The notes beneath the pieces are model-generated. The model had not been told where the DNA came from, made no database searches, and saw only the letters and a program-made list of their open reading frames with translations. Below are positions 19,839 to 28,838 of a stretch of 64,000 nucleotides of DNA, in pieces (within the stretch, counting starts at the first letter, position 1; each line of letters starts with the position of its first letter). A program made the position numbers and the translations under genes. Source of the stretch: a virus; IMG/VR virus record IMGVR_UViG_3300047157_000063, positions 1-64,000 of that record; one strand, 5' to 3'.

Positions 19839-20751
19839 TTACTTGTTAGCATTTTTCACATTAAACCTAAATTTCTTATCCCCGATGTTATATTCAAAAC
19901 CTTTGAATTTATCGTTAAAAACCTCGTTGGTCTTTTGTTGAAATGTTAGTGCTTGTTTTTCTGCTATTTTGATTTTCTTCTGCTTCCTTGTTGTATCTAT
20001 TAAAAAAGTCAACTGCTTTCTGTTGCTCAGGGAGTAACTTGCTACCAGCTTTAATTTCTTCATAGTATTTGGACTTTAGCCCGTCCAAGTGGCTTTTAGC
20101 GTTGGCAACTTGCTCTTTTAACGCTATTTTTTTTCTTTTAATCTCTCTCTCGTCATCCATATCCTCGTTTGGTATTGACTCTTGTATAAGAAAATCAACT
20201 TCATCCGAGTCTAAATGACCCTTAGTTTTTCTGTAGTATTCTCTAAGTAAAGATATGTCATCATGTTTACTGTAATCAGTATTTAAACTGACATAATCTT
20301 CTAAACTACCACCAGTTTCATTTATAAAAGCAACTGCTTTTTGTATATTTTCTGGTAACTCAACACCTGTTTGTTTAGACTCTTCTATAGCTTCAACTAC
20401 TTCTTCTTTAGTTGGAACCTCTTCTTCTTTTGTTTCTTCAACAACTTCATCAGTTATTTCTTCAACAATAGGTGTTTCAGTATCTTCTTTAACCTCAGCA
20501 ACTTTCTCTTCTTTCACTTCTTCTACAACCTCTTCTTTAGGTTTTTCAGTTAAATCGAGTTTAGCTACATCTTTTGTTTCCTCAACCTTTTCTTTAGGTT
20601 TCTTAGTTAAATCAACCTTAATGACAGCTGGTTCTTCTTCAACAAACTTCTTAGGTTTCTTTTTAATTTTAATTTTAGGTTCAACAACTTTTTCTTGTTG
20701 CTCAACTTTTACCTCAGCTTCTTCAGCTTTAGTGTTTTTTTCATTTTCCAT
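19839..20751 (-). CDS. Probable scaffolding protein (frameshifted near its C-terminus)
   Basis: Residues 1-120 are an extreme Lys/Glu/Val repeat region with motifs such as VDLTKKPKEKVEE repeated as LDLTEKPKEEVVEE. Residues about 125-270 are helical and coiled-coil (YVSLNTDYSKHDDISLLREY, RKKIALKEQVANAKSHLDGL). The charged, helical build and the place directly before capsid fit an assembly scaffold. The frame stops at 19915 after ENQNSRKTST. In the next frame the natural continuation (KIAEKQALTFQQKTNEVF to KNANK, stop at 19839) follows if one A is restored in an A run at about 19978. I therefore read one protein of about 304 residues. Confidence 0.65.
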
Positions 20752-20782
20752 AATATAATATAATAATAATTAATAATTGTTA

Positions 20783-23193
20783 TCTAGGATCAAACGCACC
20801 TAAATCAAATCCGCCTCCTAGTATATCATTACCTGAAGACTCAAAGTTTTTAGGTGGTTTTCCACTATTTCTTTGGTCTATAAGCTCACTTTGTTGTGAA
20901 GCTTGTATTTTAGTTCTTTCGTCTTTACGATCTTCTTTTTATTTTTCTTTTTGTTATTAACCGTTTGATTTTTCATTTGTTTAACTTGCATGTTTAGCTC
21001 AAACTCTGAATTCCATTAATTCTTTTTTCAACTGAGCTTCTTGCATTAGCTTCTTGAGATTCTAATTCAGCTTTTCATTTGTTCCATTTCAGCTTCAACA
21101 GCTTTTTAGCTTGTTCTTTTTGTATTTCAGCTTGAGCAGCTGCTTGTTGAGCTTGTGCATTTGCTTGAGCTTGTGCTTGCATATTTTCTTGTTGCATTTG
21201 CTGATCTCTTTCTGCTTTCTTTTTTCTACGTATTTTTAATAATTGATTAGCTAGTTTTATATTTTTAATTTCTCTAAGATCAATAGCATCTTCTAAATCA
21301 ATTTTTGTTGCTGATAAAGCCATTTGTATATTGTTTTCTAAACAGCTTTTTCTTCTTCATCTGGTGTTAGTTCTATAAATATACCAAAATCATGTATATG
21401 TAATTAGCTATTTCTTCAAGTGTGCAACGTTATGAGCACCTATCATTTGTATAAAAGCTTCTTTTGTTGGTGAATATTCTATAATATCAGATATTCTAAA
21501 TGATAAACACTCTGCAAGTTTCAGCTGTTAAAAATAAACCACCTTGTAATATATGTCTTGTAGCTGTGTTTGAATTAGCAGCAGCTAAGTTTTTGAACAC
21601 CAACTAAAGCTTTTTATCAGGGTGCTACCATCTCTAGCTTCATTTAAACCAGTCACATCTCTTATCATTTGTAGATAATAATTGTATGTTTGTATTAAAG
21701 ATTGCATTTTTGACCACCAGAACCTGATTGTATTTCTTGTACAGGCACTTTACCTGGGTTCATATCACCATCAGAAGTAATTGATCTACCAATTATCAGA
21801 ACCTGTTTGGAAGAACATGTTTAATGCTTCTTGTGGATTATAATTTGTTCCGTTACCTAAATCTATTTCAGCAAACCATCAGCATCTAAATAAACACCAT
21901 CTGGAACCATACGTGACAATACTTGTTGTAGCTTTAAATGTGTAAGCTGTATCATATCAGCAAAACCTGTTATACGCTTTACTAAAGATTCTATTCTACC
22001 TTTATACATTCTGGAGCAACAATACTATAGTTCATTTTAACTTTAGTAAAATCACTTTTAGGTCTCATCATGTTTTTAGCCATCTCCCATTTTAAGAGTT
22101 TATTAGTACCTAATACTAAAGCACCATCATACAAACACTCTACTGATCTTTGCTACTTTTCAAAGTTTTCATCATTTTCAGGTGGGTTAAAAGTATCATC
22201 TTTAATTATAGCTTATCTAGCTCCAGTACCAGTTTCTTTTACTTTGTAAACTTCGTTCATATATGTTTTATAATTAAAATATAAAACTTGAACTTTATTA
22301 TTATCTTATTCTTTTGTTAGTAACCAGATTTGTTATAATTTGATTTTTGACTAACTTTTGTTTTAAACTATATCTTCTAATCTTCTGAGTTAAATGTGGA
22401 AATTGTTTTTAAGCTCATTTATAGGTATTTTTTAACTTCACCAACATAATATATATCATCAAAATACGGTGACTCAGTATAAGAATAAACTAATCAGCTG
22501 GATCAACATAATCTAACTAGTAACAACACCTTCAGATGTGTTAAAAAAGTTTTAACAGCACCAATACCTAAAACTGTTAAATCATAATAAAATCTTTTTT
22601 TATTAACTCGTAGTTATTTTGATCAAACAAAACGTTTAAAGCTTGTTCTTCTGCTAGCTCAACAGCTTGCTTGTAGTTAACTGCATGTGAAATCTAACTC
22701 TTCTTCAGTTTCAGGTAATTTTTCTGGATCATTTTTCATAAGTATCAATACCAAAAGCTTTTGAGAAAATCATTTAATTCTTTTGTTCTCATGTCTCTTA
22801 AGCAGCCTTCCATGTACTCAGTTCTTTTAGCTACACCATAAGGATCTTGTGAATAAGCTTTTATATCATAAGTTCTTTCTGCAATACCATTTACAACTAT
22901 ATCTACAAACTTAGGTATAATAGGTACTGGTTTCCAGTCTAAATTTAGATAAGATAAATCACCATTTATAGATAACTCATCTTTATATTTTTGTATTGAT
23001 TGTTCACCTCTAGCATATAAGTCTTAGTTTGTGAAAATTATTATGATTAGTTTTATATCTATTAGTACCTCTATCAGTATGAAACCACTCAGCTCTCAAT
23101 AGCTTTAGCTACTTTTAAACCATAATCATAGCTCATTTTTTTCAGCATCACTACAACTTGAGAAGGAAAATAACTTTTTTAACAGACTCTGCC
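20783..23193 (-). pseudogene. Portal protein, broken by many one-base indels
   Basis: Reading across all three minus frames from ATG at 23193 gives one continuous protein of about 800 residues. It includes SYDYGLKVAKAIESEW, then RLYARGEQSIQKYKDELSIN, LNLDWKPVPIIPKFVDIVVN and TEYMEGCLRDMRTKELND, later HDFGIFIELTPDEEEKAV, LEDAIDLREIKNIKLANQLL, and a Gln/Ala coiled coil. It ends GGGFDLGAFDPR at about 20783. The length, the place between terminase and scaffold, and the coiled-coil barrel-like end mark it as portal. More than a dozen frame changes occur, many in homopolymers, so I think the breaks are sequence errors rather than gene decay. The longest intact piece is 21075-21323. Confidence 0.65.
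21075..21323 (-). CDS. Portal C-terminal helical/coiled-coil fragment
   Basis: The largest uninterrupted piece of the broken portal gene, 82 codons. It begins LSATKIDLEDAIDLREIKN and continues into a Gln/Ala-rich coiled coil (EIQKEQAKK). Upstream and downstream portions continue in other frames (HDFGIFIELTPDEEEKAV before it, an EMEQMKAELES-like helix after it). The ATG here is an internal Met, not a real start. Confidence 0.5.
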   Translation of the reverse strand: MALSATKIDLEDAIDLREIKNIKLANQLLKIRRKKKAERDQQMQQENMQAQAQANAQAQQAAAQAEIQKEQAKKLLKLKWNK

Positions 23194-23197
23194 ATAT

Positions 23198-23665
23198 TTA
23201 TTTTTTAATTAATTTAGATGTATTACCTTTGTTTTTATACTTAGCAATACTTATGTTTAGTTTTGGTTTTTCTATTTTAGCATTTGGTCTATATAAATGC
23301 CTGTTGTTAGCCATTATAGCTAAACCAGAGCTTATAGAAGCATCATGCTTTGTTCTTTTGTTTATATCAAACTTAGCCCAGTCATTTAGTAATTCATTAA
23401 AATAACAATTACCAAAACTACCATCTTGTTCATACCTACGTGGATCTTGTATATACATTTCAATTGCAGCTGCATGAGCTTGTTTTATATCTTCACTTGA
23501 GTTTGGTATACCACCTACTTCTTTTTCTGCTACAGATAATTTGTTCCATATTTTATCAGGTCTATTCATACTAAAACCTCTATAACCACGTCTTCGTAAA
23601 TAATACAATAGACGAGGTTTATTGTTCTCTGCAAGTATAGGCATCCCGTAAAATACTAATGCCAT
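23198..23665 (-). CDS. Terminase large subunit, C-terminal nuclease part
   Basis: This frame carries the end of TerL (ILAENNKPRLLYYLRRRGYRGFSMNRPD and a basic tail). Just upstream, in the frame before the break at about 23715, the sequence reads AFGCDSYDISGT, the first acidic nuclease motif of the RNase-H-like domain that cuts concatemeric DNA. The two pieces join as one domain with one-base corrections in homopolymer runs at 23670-23730. The gene ends 5 bases before the portal start. The apparent Met start at 23665 is internal. Confidence 0.65.
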   Translation of the reverse strand: MALVFYGMPILAENNKPRLLYYLRRRGYRGFSMNRPDKIWNKLSVAEKEVGGIPNSSEDIKQAHAAAIEMYIQDPRRYEQDGSFGNCYFNELLNDWAKFDINKRTKHDASISSGLAIMANNRHLYRPNAKIEKPKLNISIAKYKNKGNTSKLIKK

Positions 23666-23914
23666 TAGAACGTCTTCAAAGAATATCTCTGCGTTTGTGG
23701 TCTTGCTAAGTACTCTAAAAAAATGTATTAGCTGGCGCGTCTTCCATACTAAACTTAGTTAATCCGTGTAAAGCGCCTTTAGAACCTACACCATCTACTG
23801 TTCCTGATATATCGTAGCTATCACAACCAAAAGCACCCATGTGTTCATTACCAGGATATTTAACACCATTTTTAATTACAACTTTGTTTTGTATGTTTGT
23901 TGGTGGTACCCAGC

Positions 23915-25009
23915 TTACTTTAAATCTACCTTTGGATCTGGATAAAATATTACTGTTGAATCTTTAACACCGTTAACCCATTGAAAATTACCTTTAGTAA
24001 TACCTAGTGTTCTAGACATTTCTTCGTTGTAATCTATTTGCTCGTATATTTTAACTAAGTTAAATATACTGTTTTTAGTTTCATCTCTAAACGCATGCTC
24101 AGTAGTTCTTGGAAACTGTCTGTAAAATTCGTTTAAAGCATCTTGATCGTTTTTTAAACCGTCAGCTTCATTTTGCCAACTGTCTATAACACCTATATCT
24201 ATTAATTCCCCATGTGGATCGAAGACTTCATGATCCGGAGTATTGAAGACTGGGCTTCCGTGCTCATCAATAAATCCTTCGTAGTTCCACTCCATTGGGA
24301 TAAAAAGAGAATATAAGCCAGACGCTGTCTGTCCATTTCTGTTTCGCTTAGTAACGTCTGATGCTCCATATAATTTTTTAAAGTTTTCTCCACCTTTGTC
24401 TAATGCGTTTGATGTTGAGCCCATCATACATTTACCTATAATCCTACTACCTAATCGTAAACATGTTTTTGTAACTCTCCAGTTGTTTAATATATTATCG
24501 GGTCTTTCCCACTTACCACTTTCATCGTGTACTAAAAGCTTTAGTTTTTCACCGTCATAGCTATTGTCACCTGTATTCTTCCAGTCTATAGTTGTATCTA
24601 ATCCTTCTAAATCTTCTAGCTTTTCGTTTGTTGTAATCTTCTTTCTAGTGAACTTAGAAGCTGGAACTCTATATGCAAGCTCGGATTTTGGCCTATCCAT
24701 ACCGTCTTGAATAGGACTAAAAAAGAAAGGATAATTAATCGATATAGGTACAACTTTGTCAGTAAACATTTTCTTAGCATCAGCTCCTGTTTTAGATAAT
24801 ATACCAAACCTTGCATCACTTGATATTGTAGCTTGGTTAACTGTTTCAGCTGATGACATAAAAGAAAAACCAGATCGTCTGTTTTTAAGGTAACACATAC
24901 CATAACATCTTTTATCTGCTTTGCAAGCTTCCCAGAATATATAGAATAATCTATTAGCTTCTCTAAAGTCTGGTGCACCTACGTCAATTTTACTCCACTG
25001 CAAGTACAT
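23915..25009 (-). CDS. Terminase large subunit, ATPase part
   Basis: This is the motor that pumps DNA into the prohead through the portal. The piece contains MCYLKNRRSGFSFMSSAE, a divergent Walker A in terminase style (LKNRRSGFS), then a long ATPase core with KLLVHDESGKWE, which fits Walker B plus the catalytic Glu. It ends with FYPDPKVDLK, where one A missing from an A run (23925-23935) hides the continuation GRFKVSWVPPTN. The full gene runs from ATG 25406 to 23198 (about 735 residues) and is followed directly by portal. The family call is from motifs and order. Confidence 0.75.
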   Translation of the reverse strand: MYLQWSKIDVGAPDFREANRLFYIFWEACKADKRCYGMCYLKNRRSGFSFMSSAETVNQATISSDARFGILSKTGADAKKMFTDKVVPISINYPFFFSPIQDGMDRPKSELAYRVPASKFTRKKITTNEKLEDLEGLDTTIDWKNTGDNSYDGEKLKLLVHDESGKWERPDNILNNWRVTKTCLRLGSRIIGKCMMGSTSNALDKGGENFKKLYGASDVTKRNRNGQTASGLYSLFIPMEWNYEGFIDEHGSPVFNTPDHEVFDPHGELIDIGVIDSWQNEADGLKNDQDALNEFYRQFPRTTEHAFRDETKNSIFNLVKIYEQIDYNEEMSRTLGITKGNFQWVNGVKDSTVIFYPDPKVDLK

Positions 25010-25406
25010 ATAATGTGTACCTGTTATATATGTTGCTTTACCGTTGTTGTTAAACCAAAAACCTTCATCTCTACGTTTAAACTCTTCGTCTATATAATCA
25101 AACCAGTCAGCTTTCTTTTCTTCAGGATATGCTCTCCAGTCAAATATGTTTTTAAGCCTACCTAATTCTTTGGGTATTCAAACTGTTTCCACTTTTTTTC
25201 TTTGTTGCTATACACACTACGCTCTTTTGGCAATGCTATCTGAAAGTTTTGTATCTCGTATATCTCACCTATCTCACCAGTCTTAGATATAACTACAAGA
25301 TCGTGTTCTTTGTTATAACCATACTTCCACTTTTTACCTTTGTTAAGTCTGCTTATAGTAGTTTTTTTATAGGTTCTACTATTTTAAGTAAATTCTGTTC
25401 GTACAT
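25010..25406 (-). CDS. Terminase large subunit, N-terminal part (frameshifted)
   Basis: The ATG at 25406 overlaps the stop of the upstream 90-residue gene in a TAATG. From there the frame changes near 25365 (an A run) and 25165, but the combined reading flows into the ATPase piece: KWKYGYNKEHDLVVISKTGE, SVYSNKEKKWKQFEYPKELGRLKN, then YIDEEFKRRDEGFWFNNN. The N-terminal segment would hold the adenine-binding region ahead of Walker A. Confidence 0.55.
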
Positions 25407-25678
25407 TACTTAGATCTACCTTCTGCAAAACCTTTAAATACTTTAACTTCGGTTTTAGTTTCTTTACCTTCTAGTATGTTCTCTTCTTCTTGTATTCTAT
25501 TCAATATTTCAAACGCATCAAATATAGCTAGTTTCTTTGTTGCTGCAGCATTTTTTAATCTGTCAGCTGATATATCATCGTCAGAATCTACAATAGCTTC
25601 TTTAGCAACTTTAATCAGTTCTTCAACTGCTTTATGCCCAGCTTGGATTATATTCTTCTTCGTCTCCTTGATATTCAT
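25406..25678 (-). CDS. Small protein before TerL, candidate terminase small subunit
   Basis: A 90-residue helical protein (HKAVEELIKVAKEAIVD, RLKNAAATKKLAIFDAFEIL, then an acidic stretch and a basic end). It is translationally coupled to TerL by TAATG and overlaps the upstream gene by four bases. The size, helical build and position suit a small terminase subunit or another packaging cofactor. I see no clear helix-turn-helix, so the call is inference from context. Confidence 0.45.
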   Translation of the reverse strand: MNIKETKKNIIQAGHKAVEELIKVAKEAIVDSDDDISADRLKNAAATKKLAIFDAFEILNRIQEEENILEGKETKTEVKVFKGFAEGRSK

Positions 25679-26211
25679 ATTTGATTGTAATAAAATTTGA
25701 TAAGTACTCTATATAGTTTTTGACCGTCTATAATAAACTCATATTCTGAGCTTGGCCTAAAACCTATTAAATCACCTTTGTTAACTGTACCATCAGTATG
25801 TTTAACAATACCAACTAAAGGCTTTTCTTTATCTACACTTATTTGTCTGTAGATTTTACTGGTGCTACAAAACAATATCCTTTTTGCGCTTGCCATTCGG
25901 TATTTTTGTATAAGAATATTTGATCTGGTTGTACTAAGGTATGTTTCTTCATCAATATAACTTCTACTATTCTTTTCTATACCGTGCTGGTTGTGCCATC
26001 TTCTAAATACATTGTGATGTACTATAACCTTATCACCAACTTTTATATCTGTATCACCAACTGTAGGTATTGCTTTTACTATAGCTTCTCTACTAACATA
26101 CTGGTGGTTGAATATTTCTGTATTAACTATAAGTTCTTTACCTCCTATATTTTTTGTATTGTTGTATCTTGATTTTACTGGTGTTACAACAAAGTTGTAA
26201 ACCGACTTCAT
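25675..26211 (-). CDS. Double GroES-like barrel protein (centre out of frame)
   Basis: The first half reads YNFVVTPVKSRYNNTKNIGG, ELIVNTEIFN, SREAIVKAIP and DIKVGDKVIVHHN. This is the strand order and VGDxV motif of the GroES barrel, with the Gly-Gly-rich segment where GroES has its mobile loop. The second half (VDKEKPLVGIVKHTDG, VNKGDLIGFRPSSEYEF) repeats the pattern. The ORF is open for 178 residues, but residues about 100-122 make poor sense in this frame. In the next frame the same DNA encodes NTEWQAQKGYCFVAPVKSTD, a fitting first strand of the second barrel. Two compensating indels near 25905 and 25842 are therefore likely. It is coupled to both neighbours by start/stop overlaps. The GroES relationship is inference. 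Confidence 0.5.
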   Translation of the reverse strand: MKSVYNFVVTPVKSRYNNTKNIGGKELIVNTEIFNHQYVSREAIVKAIPTVGDTDIKVGDKVIVHHNVFRRWHNQHGIEKNSRSYIDEETYLSTTRSNILIQKYRMASAKRILFCSTSKIYRQISVDKEKPLVGIVKHTDGTVNKGDLIGFRPSSEYEFIIDGQKLYRVLIKFYYNQI

Positions 26212-26428
26212 TAATACTGTAAGTTATATTCTACAGATACAGCCATGTTTTTATTAAAGTCTTTCCAAGGTAAAACATCTTTACCTTTTCTAATATACAC
26301 GCTGTACTTATTTTCTTCTTCTATATGTCACATATAGTATGACCACCATACACTTCTTGCCCAACGGCATAGTGCATGGCGTCATTCTTATAATCTTTAC
26401 CGATACTAATCTTCCTTATCAGCTTCAA
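26211..26428 (-). CDS. Small hypothetical protein (frameshifted, TTG start)
   Basis: From a TTG at 26428 the frame reads KLIRKISIGKDYKNDAMHYA, then GQEVYGGHTICDI. After one frame change at about 26325 it continues EEENKYSVYIRKGKDVLPWK and NMAVSVEYNLQY, stopping at 26211 in a TAATG overlap with the double-barrel gene. The combined protein would have about 72 residues. I recognise the opening from small conserved marine-phage proteins, but no function is known to me. Confidence 0.45.
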
Positions 26429-26540
26429 TTTGCATTTGAACCTGATTGATTGAATTTACTTTACCTTGAACTAATTCGAGTTCTTCATTTTCAATCTTTT
26501 TTACATCTTTAGCGATGTCCTCTACTTTTACGTCTTTCAT
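26406..26540 (-). CDS. Small acidic coiled-coil protein (44 aa)
   Basis: A short ORF from ATG 26540 to TAG 26406, MKDVKVEDIAKDVKKIENEE then LELVQGKVNSINQVQMQI, a heptad-like helix. Its end overlaps the start of the next small gene. A frameshift could have truncated it, since the next frame stays open. The function is unknown. Confidence 0.45.
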   Translation of the reverse strand: MKDVKVEDIAKDVKKIENEELELVQGKVNSINQVQMQIEADKED

Positions 26541-26565
26541 TTTATTTAATTTAAATTATTGAATA

Positions 26566-26937
26566 TTATACGTCTGTATAATTTTTGTAAGCTTCTGTTG
26601 ACTTTAAGTAAACATAAGCTTGTTTTACTGGATTTTTAGCAGTAGCTTTTAAATCTATATCAAAATTACCAAAAACTGTACAAAAACTATTTCCAGGATT
26701 TGAGTCTCTAGCGTCTTTATCTTTATGAATCGCTGCTGTCCAACTTCCAGTAGTAACATCAACCCATCTTATACCCATTACTTCAGGTTCTATAATTGAG
26801 CCATTATTATCTAACACTGCTTCTTTTTTTATATAATTTTCTTTAACATATTTAGTGCTCCACGTTACGCCTGTTATTTTTACGTACGCGTCAGATAAAT
26901 CGATGCCTTTGTAGTTGTATGATCCTTTTAATGCCAT
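26566..26937 (-). CDS. Small conserved phage protein (123 aa)
   Basis: A beta-rich protein starting MALKGSYNYKGIDLSDAYVK, an opening I recognise from small conserved marine-phage structural proteins. It has Trp-containing strands (TGVTWSTKYVKENY, IRWVDVTTGSWTAAIHKD) and no enzymatic motif. It lies at the head of the packaging gene block. It could be a minor virion or head-completion protein; this is uncertain. Confidence 0.5.
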   Translation of the reverse strand: MALKGSYNYKGIDLSDAYVKITGVTWSTKYVKENYIKKEAVLDNNGSIIEPEVMGIRWVDVTTGSWTAAIHKDKDARDSNPGNSFCTVFGNFDIDLKATAKNPVKQAYVYLKSTEAYKNYTDV

Positions 26938-26967
26938 TGTTTTAAAATTAAGTTATTTCTATGTTTA

Positions 26968-27000
26968 TATTATTACACGCTTTATCTTATTATTAAAGCG
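26968..27000 (-). promoter_or_regulatory. Inverted repeat and repeated 14-mer before the packaging block
   Basis: A 7-bp inverted repeat (CGCTTTA/TAAAGCG, 9-base loop) sits between the methyltransferase-like gene and the 123-residue gene. It carries the 14-mer TATTATTACACGCT, which occurs identically at 47951-47964 ahead of the first late gene. Read on the minus strand the element is AGCGTGTAATAATA, which resembles a -10-like box. It may be a late promoter; this is not established. Confidence 0.35.
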
Positions 27001-27006
27001 CTTTTG

Positions 27007-27546
27007 TCATTGTTCAATACTCTTATATATTACAGGTATTAATATCTTACCATTATTCTCTAGATGAGATTTGTAATTATTTTCAATATTATCTATTATT
27101 TCCTGTGTTATATCTTCAGGTCCCCACCACAAATCAACAAGTATAAGATCATATTTTTTACTAGGTTTGTACGTGAAAGCATCTGCTTTTTCAATTGTTA
27201 TTGAATCATCTATGTAGTTTACATAATCAATAAGCTCTTGATTATTATCAACAACATCAACAACACTACACTCTTTCTCTATTTTTAACGTTTCTGCTAA
27301 TAATCCTAAACCTAACCCCAACACTAACACTTTGTCATACGTGAAGTCTTTATATAGCTTATTCATTTTTCCACATTCAGAGCAATCACCTAGCATTATT
27401 TCCGCATAGTACTCTTCGTTTTCAATCTCAGCGCCGTCGCTAAAAACTAATATACTTCTAGAGAATCTAGGTGGAAGCAGAACTTGTTTTACCACTTTAA
27501 AAGAAGTCCCATTGTATTCTTGTATTTTACTCTCCTGTATTCTCAT
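27007..27546 (-). CDS. Class I methyltransferase / spermidine synthase-like protein
   Basis: A 179-residue Rossmann-fold protein. It contains KVLVLGLGLGLLAETL, a glycine-rich SAM-binding loop, followed by VVDVVDNNQELIDYV, where the acidic residues would hold the ribose, and DLILVDLWWGPEDI at strand 4. The order matches spermidine synthases and related methyltransferases. It is much shorter than a full spermidine synthase (about 280 residues) and lacks an obvious N-terminal beta domain, so the substrate is unknown. It overlaps the stop of the small upstream gene and lies in the late strand. Confidence 0.6.
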   Translation of the reverse strand: MRIQESKIQEYNGTSFKVVKQVLLPPRFSRSILVFSDGAEIENEEYYAEIMLGDCSECGKMNKLYKDFTYDKVLVLGLGLGLLAETLKIEKECSVVDVVDNNQELIDYVNYIDDSITIEKADAFTYKPSKKYDLILVDLWWGPEDITQEIIDNIENNYKSHLENNGKILIPVIYKSIEQ

Positions 27547-27682
27547 TATAAGGGAACATTTTATTTAGTTTGTCTTTTCTTTTTTTACACCCACAATTAG
27601 GTGCTACTTTTTCTACAACTTTTTTTATACCAGTTGCTTTAGTAAATTTTTCTATTGAATCTCCTAATCCTTTTGACTTCAT
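27527..27682 (-). CDS. Small Cys-containing basic protein (51 aa)
   Basis: A short ORF from ATG 27682: MKSKGLGDSIEKFTKATGIK, then APNCGCKKRKDKLNKMFPY. The CGCxKRxDxLNKxFPY ending is a pattern I know from many small phage proteins of unknown role. Its stop overlaps the start of the methyltransferase-like gene (ATG at 27546). The two cysteines could bind a metal only as a dimer. Confidence 0.6.
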   Translation of the reverse strand: MKSKGLGDSIEKFTKATGIKKVVEKVAPNCGCKKRKDKLNKMFPYNENTGE

Positions 27683-27683
27683 A

Positions 27684-28334
27684 TTAACATCCTAAAGGTG
27701 TGTAACTTGATACTACTCCATTAGTGCCTATGTAAAAATAACCAGCACTTGTTGCGGAACCTGAACTTGAAGCTGGTGGACCACCATACCATTTACCACC
27801 TCCGTTTGAGCTATTCATTAAATTTAAATTATTATCATAACATGTTGTTCCATTTCCAAACGTTCCTGTAAACTTAACAACTTGATTTATCTGTTGACCA
27901 CAAGCAAAAACATTTTTATTAAATGGACCAGCAATATATCTAGTTGTATAGTTTGTTGTTGTTTGTGCTGATCTAACAGATCCATAAGACGTACCCTGAC
28001 TGTTAGTTGCGTATGCTTTTATATAATAAGTTGTACTCGCAGATAAACTACCTATAGAGGCACCATAAGCTCCTGTGGTGTTTGGGTTTAACACTGTTAC
28101 GTTTGTAACACCCATACCACCTAGAATAGGGTTTGTTAATAAACCTGATGAATAAACAAAGCCTTTAGCTGTTACAGTAGCACCACCATTACTTGACATA
28201 TTACCGTTTAGTCTCATTCCACTACTACTTATTTGAGTCGCATTATCAGTAGTGATACTTGGTGTTGAAACAGGTGTACAGTCTTTATCGTAACCGTACC
28301 AGTCTGAAAATTTATATGGATAACTTATTGACAT
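27684..28334 (-). CDS. Tail adhesin with FN3-like domain (216 aa)
   Basis: The N-terminus is short and Tyr-rich (SYPYKFSDWYGYDKDCTP). Residues about 25-125 form a fibronectin-type-III-like domain (TPSITTDNATQISSSG, AKGFVYSSG, then LSASTTYYIKAYATNSQGTS), the Bacteroidota-style version ending in YYxKAYATNSxG. The C-terminus has Cys residues and a Gly/Ser-rich strand pattern. It is the last of the fibre/adhesin block, 12 bases after the preceding adhesin gene. Receptor binding is likely but inferred. Confidence 0.55.
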   Translation of the reverse strand: MSISYPYKFSDWYGYDKDCTPVSTPSITTDNATQISSSGMRLNGNMSSNGGATVTAKGFVYSSGLLTNPILGGMGVTNVTVLNPNTTGAYGASIGSLSASTTYYIKAYATNSQGTSYGSVRSAQTTTNYTTRYIAGPFNKNVFACGQQINQVVKFTGTFGNGTTCYDNNLNLMNSSNGGGKWYGGPPASSSGSATSAGYFYIGTNGVVSSYTPLGC

Positions 28335-28346
28335 ATATACTGTTTT

Positions 28347-28838
28347 TTATGGGCAAAAATCACACGCTATGAATGTTATTTGACCGCTTGAATTTGTTGT
28401 AATATACGTATCCGCACAAGAGTTAGAAACATAGCAATGGTATTCGTCGTTATTAGCGACCTGGTTGCTTTGTCTCCAACTACCAGCACCAGCACTAGTA
28501 GTTAAACTAGTATTTGTAAACAAGTAATCTCCAACATCCAGGTCTGTCGCATCACCAATGTTACTGTTAAAATATAGGTTATTATTTTGCGCTGTCCATG
28601 TGTTGCCTGATACCCATTTAGATAAGTTAGCTAACTTGTGAGAGTTTCTAGTAATAGGATTAGGTGTACAATTATCATTTACCGTTGGGTAACTAACAGT
28701 TGATCCATTTGCGTTACCACCATTAACCATATCGTATAAAGATATTGTACCCATTACTTGAGTACCATTGTAGTCGCCGTGTTTAGCTTCTCGAGCCATT
28801 TTAAGCATACTTAATGTTCCTGAACTTGGTACTCCCAT
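28347..28838 (-). CDS. Small tail-fibre-associated protein (163 aa)
   Basis: It starts MGVPSSGTLSMLKMAREAKH and continues MGTISLYDMVNGGN, a pattern I recognise from small fibre or adhesin proteins of flavobacterial phages. The rest is Asn/Ser/Thr-rich, with four Cys near the end (NSCADTY, ACDFCP). It overlaps the S74 fibre stop by one base, so the two are coupled. The role is likely at the fibre tip; this is uncertain. Confidence 0.5.
   Translation of the reverse strand: MGVPSSGTLSMLKMAREAKHGDYNGTQVMGTISLYDMVNGGNANGSTVSYPTVNDNCTPNPITRNSHKLANLSKWVSGNTWTAQNNNLYFNSNIGDATDLDVGDYLFTNTSLTTSAGAGSWRQSNQVANNDEYHCYVSNSCADTYITTNSSGQITFIACDFCP

Noticed and set aside
20371-20553. Phe-rich plus-strand ORF
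   Set aside because: It is the reverse of the Lys/Glu repeats of the scaffold gene; no independent signal.
20783-23193. Portal gene decay or programmed frameshifting
   Set aside because: More than a dozen breaks in an essential gene, many at homopolymers, fit sequence error far better than biology.
10181-25406. Firm placement in crAss-like phages
   Set aside because: The neck motif and gene set resemble that group and some marine podoviruses, but without a search or capsid/terminase phylogeny this stays a suggestion.
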